DNA of 64,000 nt from Seonamhaeicola sediminis. Its GTDB lineage: Bacteria; Bacteroidota; Bacteroidia; Flavobacteriales; Flavobacteriaceae. Where the stretch lies: contig NZ_SMZJ02000004.1 in the NCBI RefSeq assembly GCF_004358095.2, positions 632,030-696,029 of the forward strand, given 5' to 3'. Below the pieces are notes generated by a model that saw only the letters and a list, made by a program, of their open reading frames with translations, made no database searches and was not told the DNA's origin. Positions 1 through 7,958 of this stretch are shown here, piece after piece. How positions within the stretch are numbered: the first letter of the stretch is position 1; each line of letters opens with the position of its first letter. The position numbers and the translations under genes were made by a program.

Positions 1-162
1 GTGTTGTCTTGGGCAACATGGATAATGATTTTTGTAGGACTAGGGTTGATTGCTCTAGGAGCTTTTAGATATGATGAAATAGCAGGTTGGGGATTTGCAG
101 CAGTAGGTTTTGGTTTTTTCGCTATTGCTTGGGTGTTTAACGCATTAAAAGGAAGAGTGTAA
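1..162 (+). CDS. Small membrane protein, C-terminal part (5' end outside window)
   Basis: The reading frame is open from base 1 and stops at 160-162, giving 53 residues. They include two hydrophobic stretches (about residues 7-22 and 30-48) and a short basic end (ALKGRV). This looks like the small two-helix membrane protein that commonly precedes ettA in flavobacteria (I recall the name CAL67264 family, unverified). Its stop overlaps the ettA start by one base (TAATG), so the two are probably translationally coupled. Function is unknown. The true start may lie upstream of the window. Confidence 0.7.
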   Translation: MLSWATWIMIFVGLGLIALGAFRYDEIAGWGFAAVGFGFFAIAWVFNALKGRV

Positions 163-1853
163 TGAGTGATGATAAAAAGATAATTTTTTCAATGTCTGGT
201 GTTACCAAGACATTTCAAAGTGCAAATACACCAGTTTTAAAGAATATTTATTTAAGTTTCTTTTATGGAGCTAAAATTGGGATACTAGGACTTAACGGTT
301 CAGGTAAATCCACATTATTGAAAATTATTGCTGGCGTTGATAAAAATTATCAAGGGGATGTGGTGTTTTCTCAAGGTTACACCGTTGGATATCTAGAGCA
401 AGAACCTCAATTAGATGATGAAAAAACGGTTTTAGAGGTTGTTAAAGAAGGTGCTGCTGAAACCGTTGCAATTCTTGATGAATACAACAAAATAAACGAT
501 ATGTTTGGTTTGGAAGAGGTTTATAGTGATCCTGATAAAATGGAGAAACTCATGAACCGTCAAGCTGAACTTCAGGATCAGATTGATGCTGCCAATGCTT
601 GGGAATTAGATACCAAACTTGAAATAGCTATGGATGCACTTAGAACACCAGATAGCGATAAAAAAATAGGGGTGTTATCAGGAGGTGAACGTCGTCGTGT
701 GGCTTTGTGCCGATTATTACTTCAAGAGCCAGATGTGTTGCTTTTAGATGAGCCTACCAACCATTTAGATGCAGAGTCAGTACATTGGTTGGAGCATCAT
801 TTGGCACAGTATAAAGGAACTGTTATAGCGGTTACTCATGATAGATACTTTTTAGATAATGTAGCTGGTTGGATTCTAGAGTTAGATAGAGGTGAAGGTA
901 TTCCTTGGAAAGGAAACTATTCTTCTTGGTTAGACCAAAAATCTAAACGAATGGCTCAAGAAGGAAAAGCAGCTTCAAAACGTCAAAAAACTTTAGAACG
1001 AGAGCTAGAATGGGTAAGACAAGGTGCTAAAGGACGCCAGACGAAACAGAAAGCCCGTTTAAAGAATTATGATAGGTTATTAAGTCAAGATCAAAAACAA
1101 TTAGATGAAAAACTTGAAATCTACATCCCTAATGGTCCGCGACTAGGAACCAATGTTATTGAAGCTGTTGGTGTTAGTAAAGGATACGATGATAAACTAT
1201 TATATGAAGATTTAAACTTCAAGTTACCACAAGCAGGAATAGTTGGTGTTATTGGTCCTAATGGTGCTGGAAAAACTACCATTTTTAGAATGATTATGGG
1301 AGAGGAAACCCCAGACAAAGGAGCGTTTATTGTAGGTGATACAGCTAAAATTGCTTACGTAGATCAAAGTCATTCTAACATAGACCCAGAAAAGACTATC
1401 TGGCAAAACTTTAGTGATGGACAGGAGTTGGTTATGATGGGTGGCAGACAAGTTAACTCTAGAGCCTATTTAAGTAGGTTTAATTTCTCTGGAAGTGAGC
1501 AAAACAAAAAGGTTAAGCTTCTTTCTGGAGGAGAGAGAAACCGTTTACATTTAGCAATGACACTAAAGGAGGAAGGTAATGTATTGCTTTTAGATGAGCC
1601 TACTAACGACCTTGATGTTAATACATTACGTGCTTTAGAAGAAGGATTAGAGAATTTTGCAGGTTGCGCAGTGGTTATTAGTCATGACCGTTGGTTTTTA
1701 GACAGAATTTGCACCCATATTTTAGCTTTTGAAGGCGATTCTCAAGTGTATTTCTTTGAAGGAAGTTTTTCAGATTATGAAGAAAATAAAAAGAAAAGAT
1801 TGGGTGGCGATATCATGCCGAAACGAATTAAGTATAAGAAATTAGTAAGATAA
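162..1853 (+). CDS. ettA: Energy-dependent translational throttle protein EttA (ABC-F ATPase)
   Basis: This is a soluble ABC-F protein of 563 residues, the usual EttA length. It binds the ribosomal E site and gates the first elongation steps according to the ATP/ADP level. Two ABC cassettes are visible. The first has Walker A GLNGSGKST (43-51), signature LSGGERRR (about 172) and Walker B LLLDEPTNHLD (about 191). The second has GPNGAGKTT (about 365), LSGGERNR (about 453) and LLLDEPTNDLD (about 475). Between them is a charged linker of the P-site-tRNA interaction motif type. There is no membrane segment, as expected for ABC-F. The ATG overlaps the stop of the preceding small gene. The basic tail (PKRIKYKKLVR) is typical of EttA. 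Confidence 0.95.
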   Translation: MSDDKKIIFSMSGVTKTFQSANTPVLKNIYLSFFYGAKIGILGLNGSGKSTLLKIIAGVDKNYQGDVVFSQGYTVGYLEQEPQLDDEKTVLEVVKEGAAETVAILDEYNKINDMFGLEEVYSDPDKMEKLMNRQAELQDQIDAANAWELDTKLEIAMDALRTPDSDKKIGVLSGGERRRVALCRLLLQEPDVLLLDEPTNHLDAESVHWLEHHLAQYKGTVIAVTHDRYFLDNVAGWILELDRGEGIPWKGNYSSWLDQKSKRMAQEGKAASKRQKTLERELEWVRQGAKGRQTKQKARLKNYDRLLSQDQKQLDEKLEIYIPNGPRLGTNVIEAVGVSKGYDDKLLYEDLNFKLPQAGIVGVIGPNGAGKTTIFRMIMGEETPDKGAFIVGDTAKIAYVDQSHSNIDPEKTIWQNFSDGQELVMMGGRQVNSRAYLSRFNFSGSEQNKKVKLLSGGERNRLHLAMTLKEEGNVLLLDEPTNDLDVNTLRALEEGLENFAGCAVVISHDRWFLDRICTHILAFEGDSQVYFFEGSFSDYEENKKKRLGGDIMPKRIKYKKLVR

Positions 1854-1860
1854 TTGTTTC

Positions 1861-1937
1861 GTCAACCTAAACTTGTTTCAGGTTCTCATAACGTTGCTTA
1901 TTAGAAGAAAGAGATTCTGAAATAAATTCAGAACCAC
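1861..1937. repeat. Degenerate copy of the GTCATTCC palindromic repeat
   Basis: Directly after ettA, GTCAACCTAAACTTG, GTTTCAGGTTCTC and, at the far end, GATTCTGAAATAAATTCAGAA form two imperfect hairpins. They have the same arrangement as the better preserved copies at 7880 and 9795. The right terminal GAATGAC has decayed to GAACCAC. It sits between convergent genes and could help end transcription. Confidence 0.55.
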
Positions 1938-1965
1938 AGGTTTTCGTTCTTTTTAGAACATTACT

Positions 1966-2154
1966 TTATGAATTCAGTTGATTTTCTAAAAATTTGATTC
2001 TCTTATTCTGTTTGTAGACCTTTTTAAGGTTTAAAACTAAAAGGAGTAGTACCGTAATTGAGAATATTGACAAAATACTAATTAGAGTCCTTATTGACTC
2101 AACTTCAGCTTGCTCAATACTATTTTGAGCTAAAAAAACAAGTAAAGCTTTCAT
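1966..2154 (-). CDS. Small membrane protein with C-terminal coiled coil (unknown)
   Basis: I do not recognise this 62-residue protein. It has a short N-terminal hydrophobic run, a strong membrane helix (about residues 27-43, ILSIFSITVLLLLVLNL) and then a basic, coiled-coil-like tail (KKVYKQNKRIKFLENQL). It follows the 94-residue gene at 2166-2450 with an 11-base gap on the same strand. That gene has the same helix-then-charged-tail architecture, so the two may be distant paralogues or partners. It converges on ettA. Confidence 0.6.
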   Translation of the reverse strand: MKALLVFLAQNSIEQAEVESIRTLISILSIFSITVLLLLVLNLKKVYKQNKRIKFLENQLNS

Positions 2155-2165
2155 GATATTTGGGG

Positions 2166-2450
2166 TTATTGATACATATGCCCACTAGTAAAGTCTTTAT
2201 ATTCCTCTTCTTTTTTCTTGGCTAGTTCTTGACTAATTTGATCTAATCGTTCATTTTCCTTTTTTAATTTATAGGACTTTCTAATGCCTAATATCAACAA
2301 TAAAGCAAAAAAGATTACCACTACAATTAAAACGGTAAGTATCGTGTATTCCGCTACAAGTAGAAAATATGAGGTTAGGTTAAGAGACATAAATAGGTGA
2401 AATCTGGTTAATTGCATGTCAAATATAGCATTTAAAAGCACTCTAAACAA
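2166..2450 (-). CDS. Small membrane protein with charged coiled-coil tail (unknown)
   Basis: The longest frame is 94 residues, but the more likely start is Met21 at 2390 (MSLNLTSYFLL), because a short hydrophobic N-terminus then leads straight into the membrane helix. The helix covers about residues 35-55 (TILTVLIVVVIFFALLLILGI). It is followed by KSYKLKKENERLDQISQELAKK, a clear heptad-like coiled coil. No family is recognised. It is the first gene of a two-gene unit with 1966-2154 and is divergent from the nine-gene block beginning at 2716. Confidence 0.6.
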   Translation of the reverse strand: MFRVLLNAIFDMQLTRFHLFMSLNLTSYFLLVAEYTILTVLIVVVIFFALLLILGIRKSYKLKKENERLDQISQELAKKKEEEYKDFTSGHMYQ

Positions 2451-2683
2451 TTAATAATGAAAAGGATATAAACAAATTATGTTAATAGATTTGACGTAAT
2501 ACAACGATAATACATTTATAACCAAGGAGTTTAGATTACTTTTAAAGAAATAAAATCTTACATAAACAACCTGCATTTCATCGAAAAATTAAAAAATTGT
2601 AACAATTTGATAATATTAAATACAAATAATTATGAGTGATTTCTATTTCAAAAGTCATCTTTTTTAACGAAATTGCTTGTCAG

Positions 2684-2691
2684 TAAATTTG
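2684..2691 (+). promoter_or_regulatory. Bacteroidota -7 promoter element (TAAATTTG)
   Basis: This is an exact match to TAnnTTTG, 25 bases before the ATG at 2716. It overlaps the region that would encode an N-terminal extension from a TTG at 2677, so the gene should start at 2716 and not at the TTG. No clear -33 TTG at standard spacing is visible. Confidence 0.5.
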
Positions 2692-2715
2692 TTCAACTTT
2701 AATACTATACCGACT

Positions 2716-4059
2716 ATGTCTGATGATTTCGATTTATTAGAAACCAGTTCAAATGAAAAAACAGAAAAAGTAGATGTTAACTGGGGAAAAGCCATTGACA
2801 CCATGAAATCTAAATTAGCACAAGAAGATGATCCAGAAGTACGCCAAAAAATATTGAATGCCACATTAGATGATGTGGTTCACATGGCAGAAAAAGACAG
2901 AACAACGCTTCTTGATGCCATTAAAGATTTAACTGATTATCAAGATGAGGTTGGTATTTTGTTTGAGAAATTTTCATCATTAAATGCCACAGAGCAAAAA
3001 GTGATTGATGATGCTCAAAAAGCTTTAGAACGAGCTAAAGTTGAGTTAGAAGATGCCGAAAGTAAACCTGATACGTGGTGGAATAACCTTTGGGGGCGTA
3101 AAAGTAAAATTGCTAAAGCAGAACAAACCTTAAAAAATGCTGAAAAAGTTAGAGCTGCAGCTGATAATAAAGCTAAAGCCATGTTTCAAGAGCGTATTGA
3201 AAATGCCGATGTTCAAACCCTCTTAAGCGAATTATCATACAAGAGTCAAGCTGCCGTTACACGTTTAAAAAATCGTGAAGTTGAAATTAAGGAAGTAGAA
3301 GATAAATTGCAAGACGCTATTGTAGAAGCTACAAAAAACCACACAAAAGCTTTAGAAAAAAAGAAAGAAGTAGAGGACAGGCTTGAAGAACAATATGCTT
3401 TATTAAAGCAAGCACGACAAGAATTGGAGGATATTGCCGATAAACAATCTGCAGAATATGCACAGGCCATTGGAAAAGTTACAGAACTTGAGCAAAAAGT
3501 AGAGGAATTAGAAGGGCTTAAAAACGCTTATACTACTTTAGCTGCCAGTAAAGACAGCTTTGTACACAAGCACAACTTAACCATAAAAGTATTAACGTCG
3601 TTACGCAGTAATTTACAAACGCATCGAGCTAAATTAAAATCAGATACCGAAGAAAGATTGAAGTATTACGACGGTTATGTGGTGGCTCTAAAAGCTCGTA
3701 CAGACCAAGAGTTTGCTGCAATTTTAGAACACCTGGGTGTTAAAACCGATGAGCATATTGGCGAAACATTGGCAGCTATGCATACAGCAAGTGCCAAAGC
3801 ACGTCAGGATATGATGGACAATATTCCAGTTCATGAAAAAGTAATGCAGGGAGTTTATAGTAGTTATGCTGAGGCTTTACAAGAAATTAGAGCTAAAGAT
3901 ATTGATATCCAAAAGAATTTTGCAGAGCGCTATGGTATAGATATGAAAGAACTTTTTGAAGACTATTACAAAGCAGAAGCTAACAAACCAGATGGATCTG
4001 TTAATGCTCCTGAAGGAAGCCCTAAACCCAAAACCGAAGAAGACGATTTACTATCTTAA
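2716..4059 (+). CDS. Large coiled-coil cytoplasmic protein, first gene of an uncharacterised AAA+ block
   Basis: This 447-residue protein has no signal or membrane segment. Two coiled-coil regions dominate (about residues 85-160 and 180-280). They are separated by a Trp-rich turn (DTWWNNLWGRKSK) and followed by an alpha-helical part and an acidic tail (KPKTEEDDLLS). The overall shape recalls TelA-like or PspA-like helical proteins, but I see no diagnostic motif and do not assign either. The ATG at 2716 (MSDDFDLLE) is preferred to the TTG at 2677, which lies in the promoter. It heads a run of nine co-directional genes and is followed after 147 bases by an unknown gene and an AAA+ ATPase, for which it could be substrate or scaffold (inference). 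Confidence 0.85.
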   Translation: MSDDFDLLETSSNEKTEKVDVNWGKAIDTMKSKLAQEDDPEVRQKILNATLDDVVHMAEKDRTTLLDAIKDLTDYQDEVGILFEKFSSLNATEQKVIDDAQKALERAKVELEDAESKPDTWWNNLWGRKSKIAKAEQTLKNAEKVRAAADNKAKAMFQERIENADVQTLLSELSYKSQAAVTRLKNREVEIKEVEDKLQDAIVEATKNHTKALEKKKEVEDRLEEQYALLKQARQELEDIADKQSAEYAQAIGKVTELEQKVEELEGLKNAYTTLAASKDSFVHKHNLTIKVLTSLRSNLQTHRAKLKSDTEERLKYYDGYVVALKARTDQEFAAILEHLGVKTDEHIGETLAAMHTASAKARQDMMDNIPVHEKVMQGVYSSYAEALQEIRAKDIDIQKNFAERYGIDMKELFEDYYKAEANKPDGSVNAPEGSPKPKTEEDDLLS

Positions 4060-4073
4060 AATTATAGAGCGTT

Positions 4074-4104
4074 GCCGCGCTTTTTTTTAAAAGCGCGGTC
4101 CGGC
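4074..4104. repeat. GC-rich hairpin between genes
   Basis: GCCGCGCTTTT and AAAAGCGCGG, followed by TCCGGC, form a strong stem in an AT-rich context, 15 bases after a stop codon. The form GTTGCCGCGC...GCGCGGTC resembles a dispersed repeat that I recall from Bacteroidota genomes. It could also act as a partial terminator, although the T-run lies mostly in the loop. Confidence 0.6.
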
Positions 4105-4206
4105 TTTCTATTTAATCTTATTTAAAAAAAGAGAAGTTAATCCTGAGCAAATTAGAAGGGCTTTAATCCTTAACGCAAATCAAATTCTTGTCAATTATTT
4201 TAAAAC

Positions 4207-5274
4207 ATGACAATTAATCATATTACTACACCTTTAGATTCAACAACATTAGATTCTAAGGAACACTATGTTTTTTATCATAAAATGGTAGATTATGTGT
4301 TCAAGGAACTAATAGTAGCTATGCAACAAAACAGTATTATTAATAATCAAGAGCTTAACATGTTTAAGCAATATTGTGATTTGTTACTATATTCAATAGA
4401 GTCCATGCGTGTTAAGTATATGTATGATGAGGAAGATAATATGAAGGTAGATTTAACGGAGTCTGGCTTCCCTAATTACCTAGAGTTTAGATATTTGTTT
4501 AACGATTTAGAGTTGCGAGATGATTATCTAGGTAAGTTAACTCCGGTTAGTGAATTGCAAGAAGAATTTCTTGATACGTTGTTACGAAAAAAGGAACCTA
4601 TTAAAAAAACAAAGCTGTTTCAAGCAGCATCTATTGTGTACTATTCATCTGTTAATAAACGATACATATTTAACAGGTTTGTTCAGGGTAAAATTGTTAA
4701 TGCCCCCAAAGATTCGGGTGCCCATTTATTAACTAGTTGGAGTTTTTATGATGTAGCAAGTAATCGTCCATTTGTCTGTTTTATGTACTTCAATTATGAT
4801 GGAAATATAATAAACGATTATAAAGATGATATTTATGAAGTATTAAAGCATGTAGCAGATAGAAAAATGAATCTAGATACCATGGCCTATGGTATTGACA
4901 GAAAGTTAGACAAAGTTTCACCAAAACTTATAAAAAGAATAGACTTGGGACCACTACACAATATGTTTGCTAAAGATGCCAATGAACTTACCCATCTTAT
5001 TTTGGAGGGCATTATTAAAAAAGAAATTCCTGTGGAATCTTATGCCTTATCAATGAAAATAGACCAAGTGGCATCTAAAAGTGAATTTAAGGAAGGGAGC
5101 TTCTTTAGCAAGCAAATTTTACAACGATGGGATGAAGTTTATAAACAAAAGTATGTCTTTGCGCCTCATAGAATCATTCAGTTATTCTACAACAAAAGTC
5201 CAGAGCTTATGAATACATTGGCTAAACCGCCTATTGAAATGGCAGAATTGAAAATTGAAAAAATAAAAAGTTAA
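4207..5274 (+). CDS. Unknown cytoplasmic protein of the AAA+ block
   Basis: This 355-residue soluble protein has no signal peptide or membrane helix. I recognise no family. The N-terminal third is helical (HYVFYHKMVDYVFKELIVAMQQ) and the middle is mixed (SWSFYDVASNRPFVCFMYFNYDG). The C-terminus is basic (MAELKIEKIKS). It lies between the coiled-coil gene and the AAA+ ATPase on the same strand, 63 bases before the ATPase start. Its position suggests an adaptor or partner of the ATPase (inference only). Confidence 0.8.
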   Translation: MTINHITTPLDSTTLDSKEHYVFYHKMVDYVFKELIVAMQQNSIINNQELNMFKQYCDLLLYSIESMRVKYMYDEEDNMKVDLTESGFPNYLEFRYLFNDLELRDDYLGKLTPVSELQEEFLDTLLRKKEPIKKTKLFQAASIVYYSSVNKRYIFNRFVQGKIVNAPKDSGAHLLTSWSFYDVASNRPFVCFMYFNYDGNIINDYKDDIYEVLKHVADRKMNLDTMAYGIDRKLDKVSPKLIKRIDLGPLHNMFAKDANELTHLILEGIIKKEIPVESYALSMKIDQVASKSEFKEGSFFSKQILQRWDEVYKQKYVFAPHRIIQLFYNKSPELMNTLAKPPIEMAELKIEKIKS

Positions 5275-5337
5275 AAGTATAAATACAATAGGCCTAAGCC
5301 TCTCACAACTTTTAATATGTAACTTTTTAACTTGAAT

Positions 5338-7299
5338 ATGGAACACAACTCAACTTTCCCAATAAAACAATCAGAATTAGATATGCTTCGTGATGAGGCA
5401 ACATCTTATTTAAAAAGTATTCAATGGCAGCAGGGAGCTCGCGCAAAAAATCGAGATAAAGATGCCAAAGATGATTCTATTCTCTTGTATTTGTCTCGGG
5501 CTAATAATGGAAGCTCGACCAGTGAAATAACATCAGTTTCAAAAACTATTTTAGCATTAAAAAAGCGCTTATTGCCAGATTCTGTAGCTATTCCTATTTA
5601 TTTAAATCAAACACTCTATGCTGTTCAAGAAGGGATTACTATGGGTATATGGGTAAAAGACAGTTATTATGATGCATCCGGATTAACAAGTTTAAATGAA
5701 AATAAGTCGGCTTTAGATGCCAGCGGAAAACGTGAGTTTGAAAGTAAAATGCATACTGCTACAGCATTTATGCTATTTTCAATGGCTTACAAAATATTAC
5801 ATGATTTAAAAACACATGCTTCAGATGATTTAAGTGTAATGAAACAGAAGTTTGTTGGCATTCCAGAGATGTCATTATTATCACCCATAAAAGGAATTTC
5901 TTGTGCATTGTTTTATTATGATAAATATTTGGGACATCCTGAAATTGTAAAATCAGATAAAGATGTCATTGATTTTACCGTGGTGTATTTTGAAGCTTTA
6001 ATTGATGAGATTCAACTACGCAAAAGTAGTTTAGAGTATACCGAAACTATTGAAGACAGGACCTATAAGTTAGAAAGTTCTGAGTTTGCAATTTCTGGAT
6101 GGAATAATGTGTTTGCAGGTACCGCCAAAAGTGTAGCGTTTAATAAAATTAAATTTGAACAGATAGTTGGTAACCGAGATGCTAAACATTTTGCACGTAG
6201 ACTAACCGAGCGTTTGTTGAGTTACGACTTCATTGCTAAAAAGAATCCGTTTCAAGAACTTGGAGGTTTTATGCCCGTTTTTATGGGTTACGGTATACCT
6301 GGCACAGGAAAGAGTATGCTCATTGCAGCTATTGCAACTAAACTTAAAGAACATTGTGATACCTTAGATATTCCATTTCTATTTCATCCCATGCCAGACA
6401 CCTTGATAAGTACGTTTCAAGGCGGTTCTGCAGAAAAAATGGTGGAATGGATGAAACCCCTTCAAGATCCTTCAAAATTAATATTTGCGCCCATTGATGA
6501 TGCTGAAAATAATTTACAGGAACGTACCGCTCAAGGAGTGTCAGCAGGTGTAAAGGAAGTTATAGGCGTGTTTTTACGCTATACCGAAGGAGCTTATGCA
6601 GTAAATTATGGCAACAGTTCTATAGGTTTGTTCACTAATCTACCAGAAATGTTAGATAAGGCTGTTATTTCACGTGTTCAAGGACGATTTAAAATTGATG
6701 GAGCACGAACAGAACATGATTTTCTAGATCAAGATTTTCTTTGGTGGCATAAATTAGATGATACGTTGCCAGATTTTGTAAACATGCAAGAGCCTAGCAA
6801 TTATAAGTATTTGCAAAATCAAGGTTTAGCCAAAAATATGGGTGAAATTTTAAGCGCTATTGAAAAACCTTCGGAGCAACGTGTGCATGAGATTTATGAG
6901 GATGTTGAGAAAAAGTTTAAAACTAATGAACATTTGTTCTATGCCAATTTATATAAGGAAATGCAAAAAGAGTTTCCATTCTTTTCATCTAGAGATGTTA
7001 GAAATATTCAAAGTGCAGTATCATTGCGTTTAACCGATTTTGACTTAGAGGATGATTGGTTTGATAATCCTGAGGTTTATTTCAAACAAGATTACGAAAC
7101 CAAATTCAATATGCTTCAGGAATTAATGAGAGCCAATATGAAAGGGCTGGATTTCTCTGAAATAAGAAGACAAGAAGTAGTGAGATATTTAGATAATGTG
7201 GCTACAATAGCAGATACCGATTTTAAACGAAAAGTTGATGCTAGAGTAAATCAGTTAAATATTGAAATGGAGGCCAGAAAAACATTTGAAGATGATTAA
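5338..7299 (+). CDS. AAA+ ATPase with unique helical N-terminal half
   Basis: This 653-residue protein has one AAA+ module in its centre. Walker A is GIPGTGKS (about residues 319-326). The Walker B equivalent is LIFAPIDDAEN (about 382-392), with tandem acidic residues. There is a sensor-type NYGNSSIGLFTNLP and an arginine-rich ISRVQGRF (about 445-452). The N-terminal 280 residues are a helical domain I cannot place, and the C-terminal 150 are helical and charged. It is not FtsH, Clp or MoxR in layout. The ATG at 5338 is preferred to a TTG two codons upstream. It overlaps the next gene by eight bases (ATGATTAA), so they are translationally coupled. It likely remodels a partner encoded in the same block, such as the coiled-coil protein (inference). 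Confidence 0.85.
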   Translation: MEHNSTFPIKQSELDMLRDEATSYLKSIQWQQGARAKNRDKDAKDDSILLYLSRANNGSSTSEITSVSKTILALKKRLLPDSVAIPIYLNQTLYAVQEGITMGIWVKDSYYDASGLTSLNENKSALDASGKREFESKMHTATAFMLFSMAYKILHDLKTHASDDLSVMKQKFVGIPEMSLLSPIKGISCALFYYDKYLGHPEIVKSDKDVIDFTVVYFEALIDEIQLRKSSLEYTETIEDRTYKLESSEFAISGWNNVFAGTAKSVAFNKIKFEQIVGNRDAKHFARRLTERLLSYDFIAKKNPFQELGGFMPVFMGYGIPGTGKSMLIAAIATKLKEHCDTLDIPFLFHPMPDTLISTFQGGSAEKMVEWMKPLQDPSKLIFAPIDDAENNLQERTAQGVSAGVKEVIGVFLRYTEGAYAVNYGNSSIGLFTNLPEMLDKAVISRVQGRFKIDGARTEHDFLDQDFLWWHKLDDTLPDFVNMQEPSNYKYLQNQGLAKNMGEILSAIEKPSEQRVHEIYEDVEKKFKTNEHLFYANLYKEMQKEFPFFSSRDVRNIQSAVSLRLTDFDLEDDWFDNPEVYFKQDYETKFNMLQELMRANMKGLDFSEIRRQEVVRYLDNVATIADTDFKRKVDARVNQLNIEMEARKTFEDD

Positions 7300-7876
7300 C
7301 AAAAAGATAAGAAATATTGAGAAAACACTGCTTTCTGATAACTACTATGTTCTGAATCGGGTAACTTTTGATTATTTAATGCCTAACGGATGTTGGGTGA
7401 ATCAAATGCGAGAGGTATATGATAGAGGAGATGGTGCTGGTATTTTACTTTACAATAAAGAAAAAAGAACCGTTATACTTATCAAACAATTTAGGATGCC
7501 TACTTATTTAAATGACAATGAAGATGGGGCTTTAATAGAAATAGCCGCGGGAATGTTAGATAAAGACAACCCTGAAGCATGTATTATTAGAGAAACCGAA
7601 GAAGAAACTGGCTTTAGGCTTAAAGAAGTAAAAAAAGTATATGAAGGATATTCATCACCAGGTGTTATGACAGAAAAAATGCATTTTTTTGTTGGTGAAT
7701 ATACAGATGCCATGAAAGTAAATCAAGGCGGTGGATTAGATAGTGAAGCTGAAGATATTGAGGTTATTGAAATTCCTTTTGATAGAGCCGTGAACATGCT
7801 TCATAATGGAGAAATAATTGATACGCGTACTATTGTGTTATTGCAATATGCGATAATTCATAAACTAATAGCATAG
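7292..7876 (+). CDS. nudK: NudK-like NUDIX hydrolase (GDP-mannose pyrophosphatase family)
   Basis: This 194-residue protein resembles E. coli NudK along its whole length: LSDNYYVLNRVTFDY, REVYDRGDGAGILLYN, VILIKQFRMPTY, GALIEIAAGMLD, SPGVMTEKMHFFVGEY and GGGLDSEAEDIEV all have direct counterparts as I recall them. The NUDIX box reads AGMLDKDNPEAC then RETEEETGF, with the catalytic REx2EE glutamates present. The family hydrolyses GDP-mannose and related sugar nucleotides to two monophosphates. The start at 7292 overlaps the AAA+ gene stop by eight bases. Linkage to an AAA+ ATPase suggests a role in the same process, perhaps removing a nucleotide-sugar or ADP-ribose-like signal (inference). Confidence 0.88.
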   Translation: MINKKIRNIEKTLLSDNYYVLNRVTFDYLMPNGCWVNQMREVYDRGDGAGILLYNKEKRTVILIKQFRMPTYLNDNEDGALIEIAAGMLDKDNPEACIIRETEEETGFRLKEVKKVYEGYSSPGVMTEKMHFFVGEYTDAMKVNQGGGLDSEAEDIEVIEIPFDRAVNMLHNGEIIDTRTIVLLQYAIIHKLIA

Positions 7877-7879
7877 TTT

Positions 7880-7954
7880 GTCATTCCCGCGTAGGCGGGA
7901 ATCCACAAAGCAATAAATATAATAAAAATAGATTCCTGCCTTCGCAGGAATGAC
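7880..7954. repeat. GTCATTCC/GGAATGAC palindromic repeat (75 bp, two hairpins)
   Basis: The left hairpin is GTCATTCCCGCG..GCGGGAATC (7880-7902) and the right hairpin is GATTCCTGCC..GCAGGAATGAC (7931-7954). They are separated by an AT-rich spacer and end in the 8-base inverted repeat GTCATTCC/GGAATGAC. It fills the gap between nudK and the next gene. The ATG inside GGAATGAC is in frame with that next gene. It looks like a non-autonomous REP/MITE-like element. Confidence 0.85.
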
Positions 7955-7958
7955 AGAA

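Noticed and set aside
2677-2715. TTG-initiated N-terminal extension of the coiled-coil protein
   Set aside because: The extension overlaps an exact TAAATTTG promoter element (2684-2691), so it would not be transcribed. The ATG at 2716 is used.
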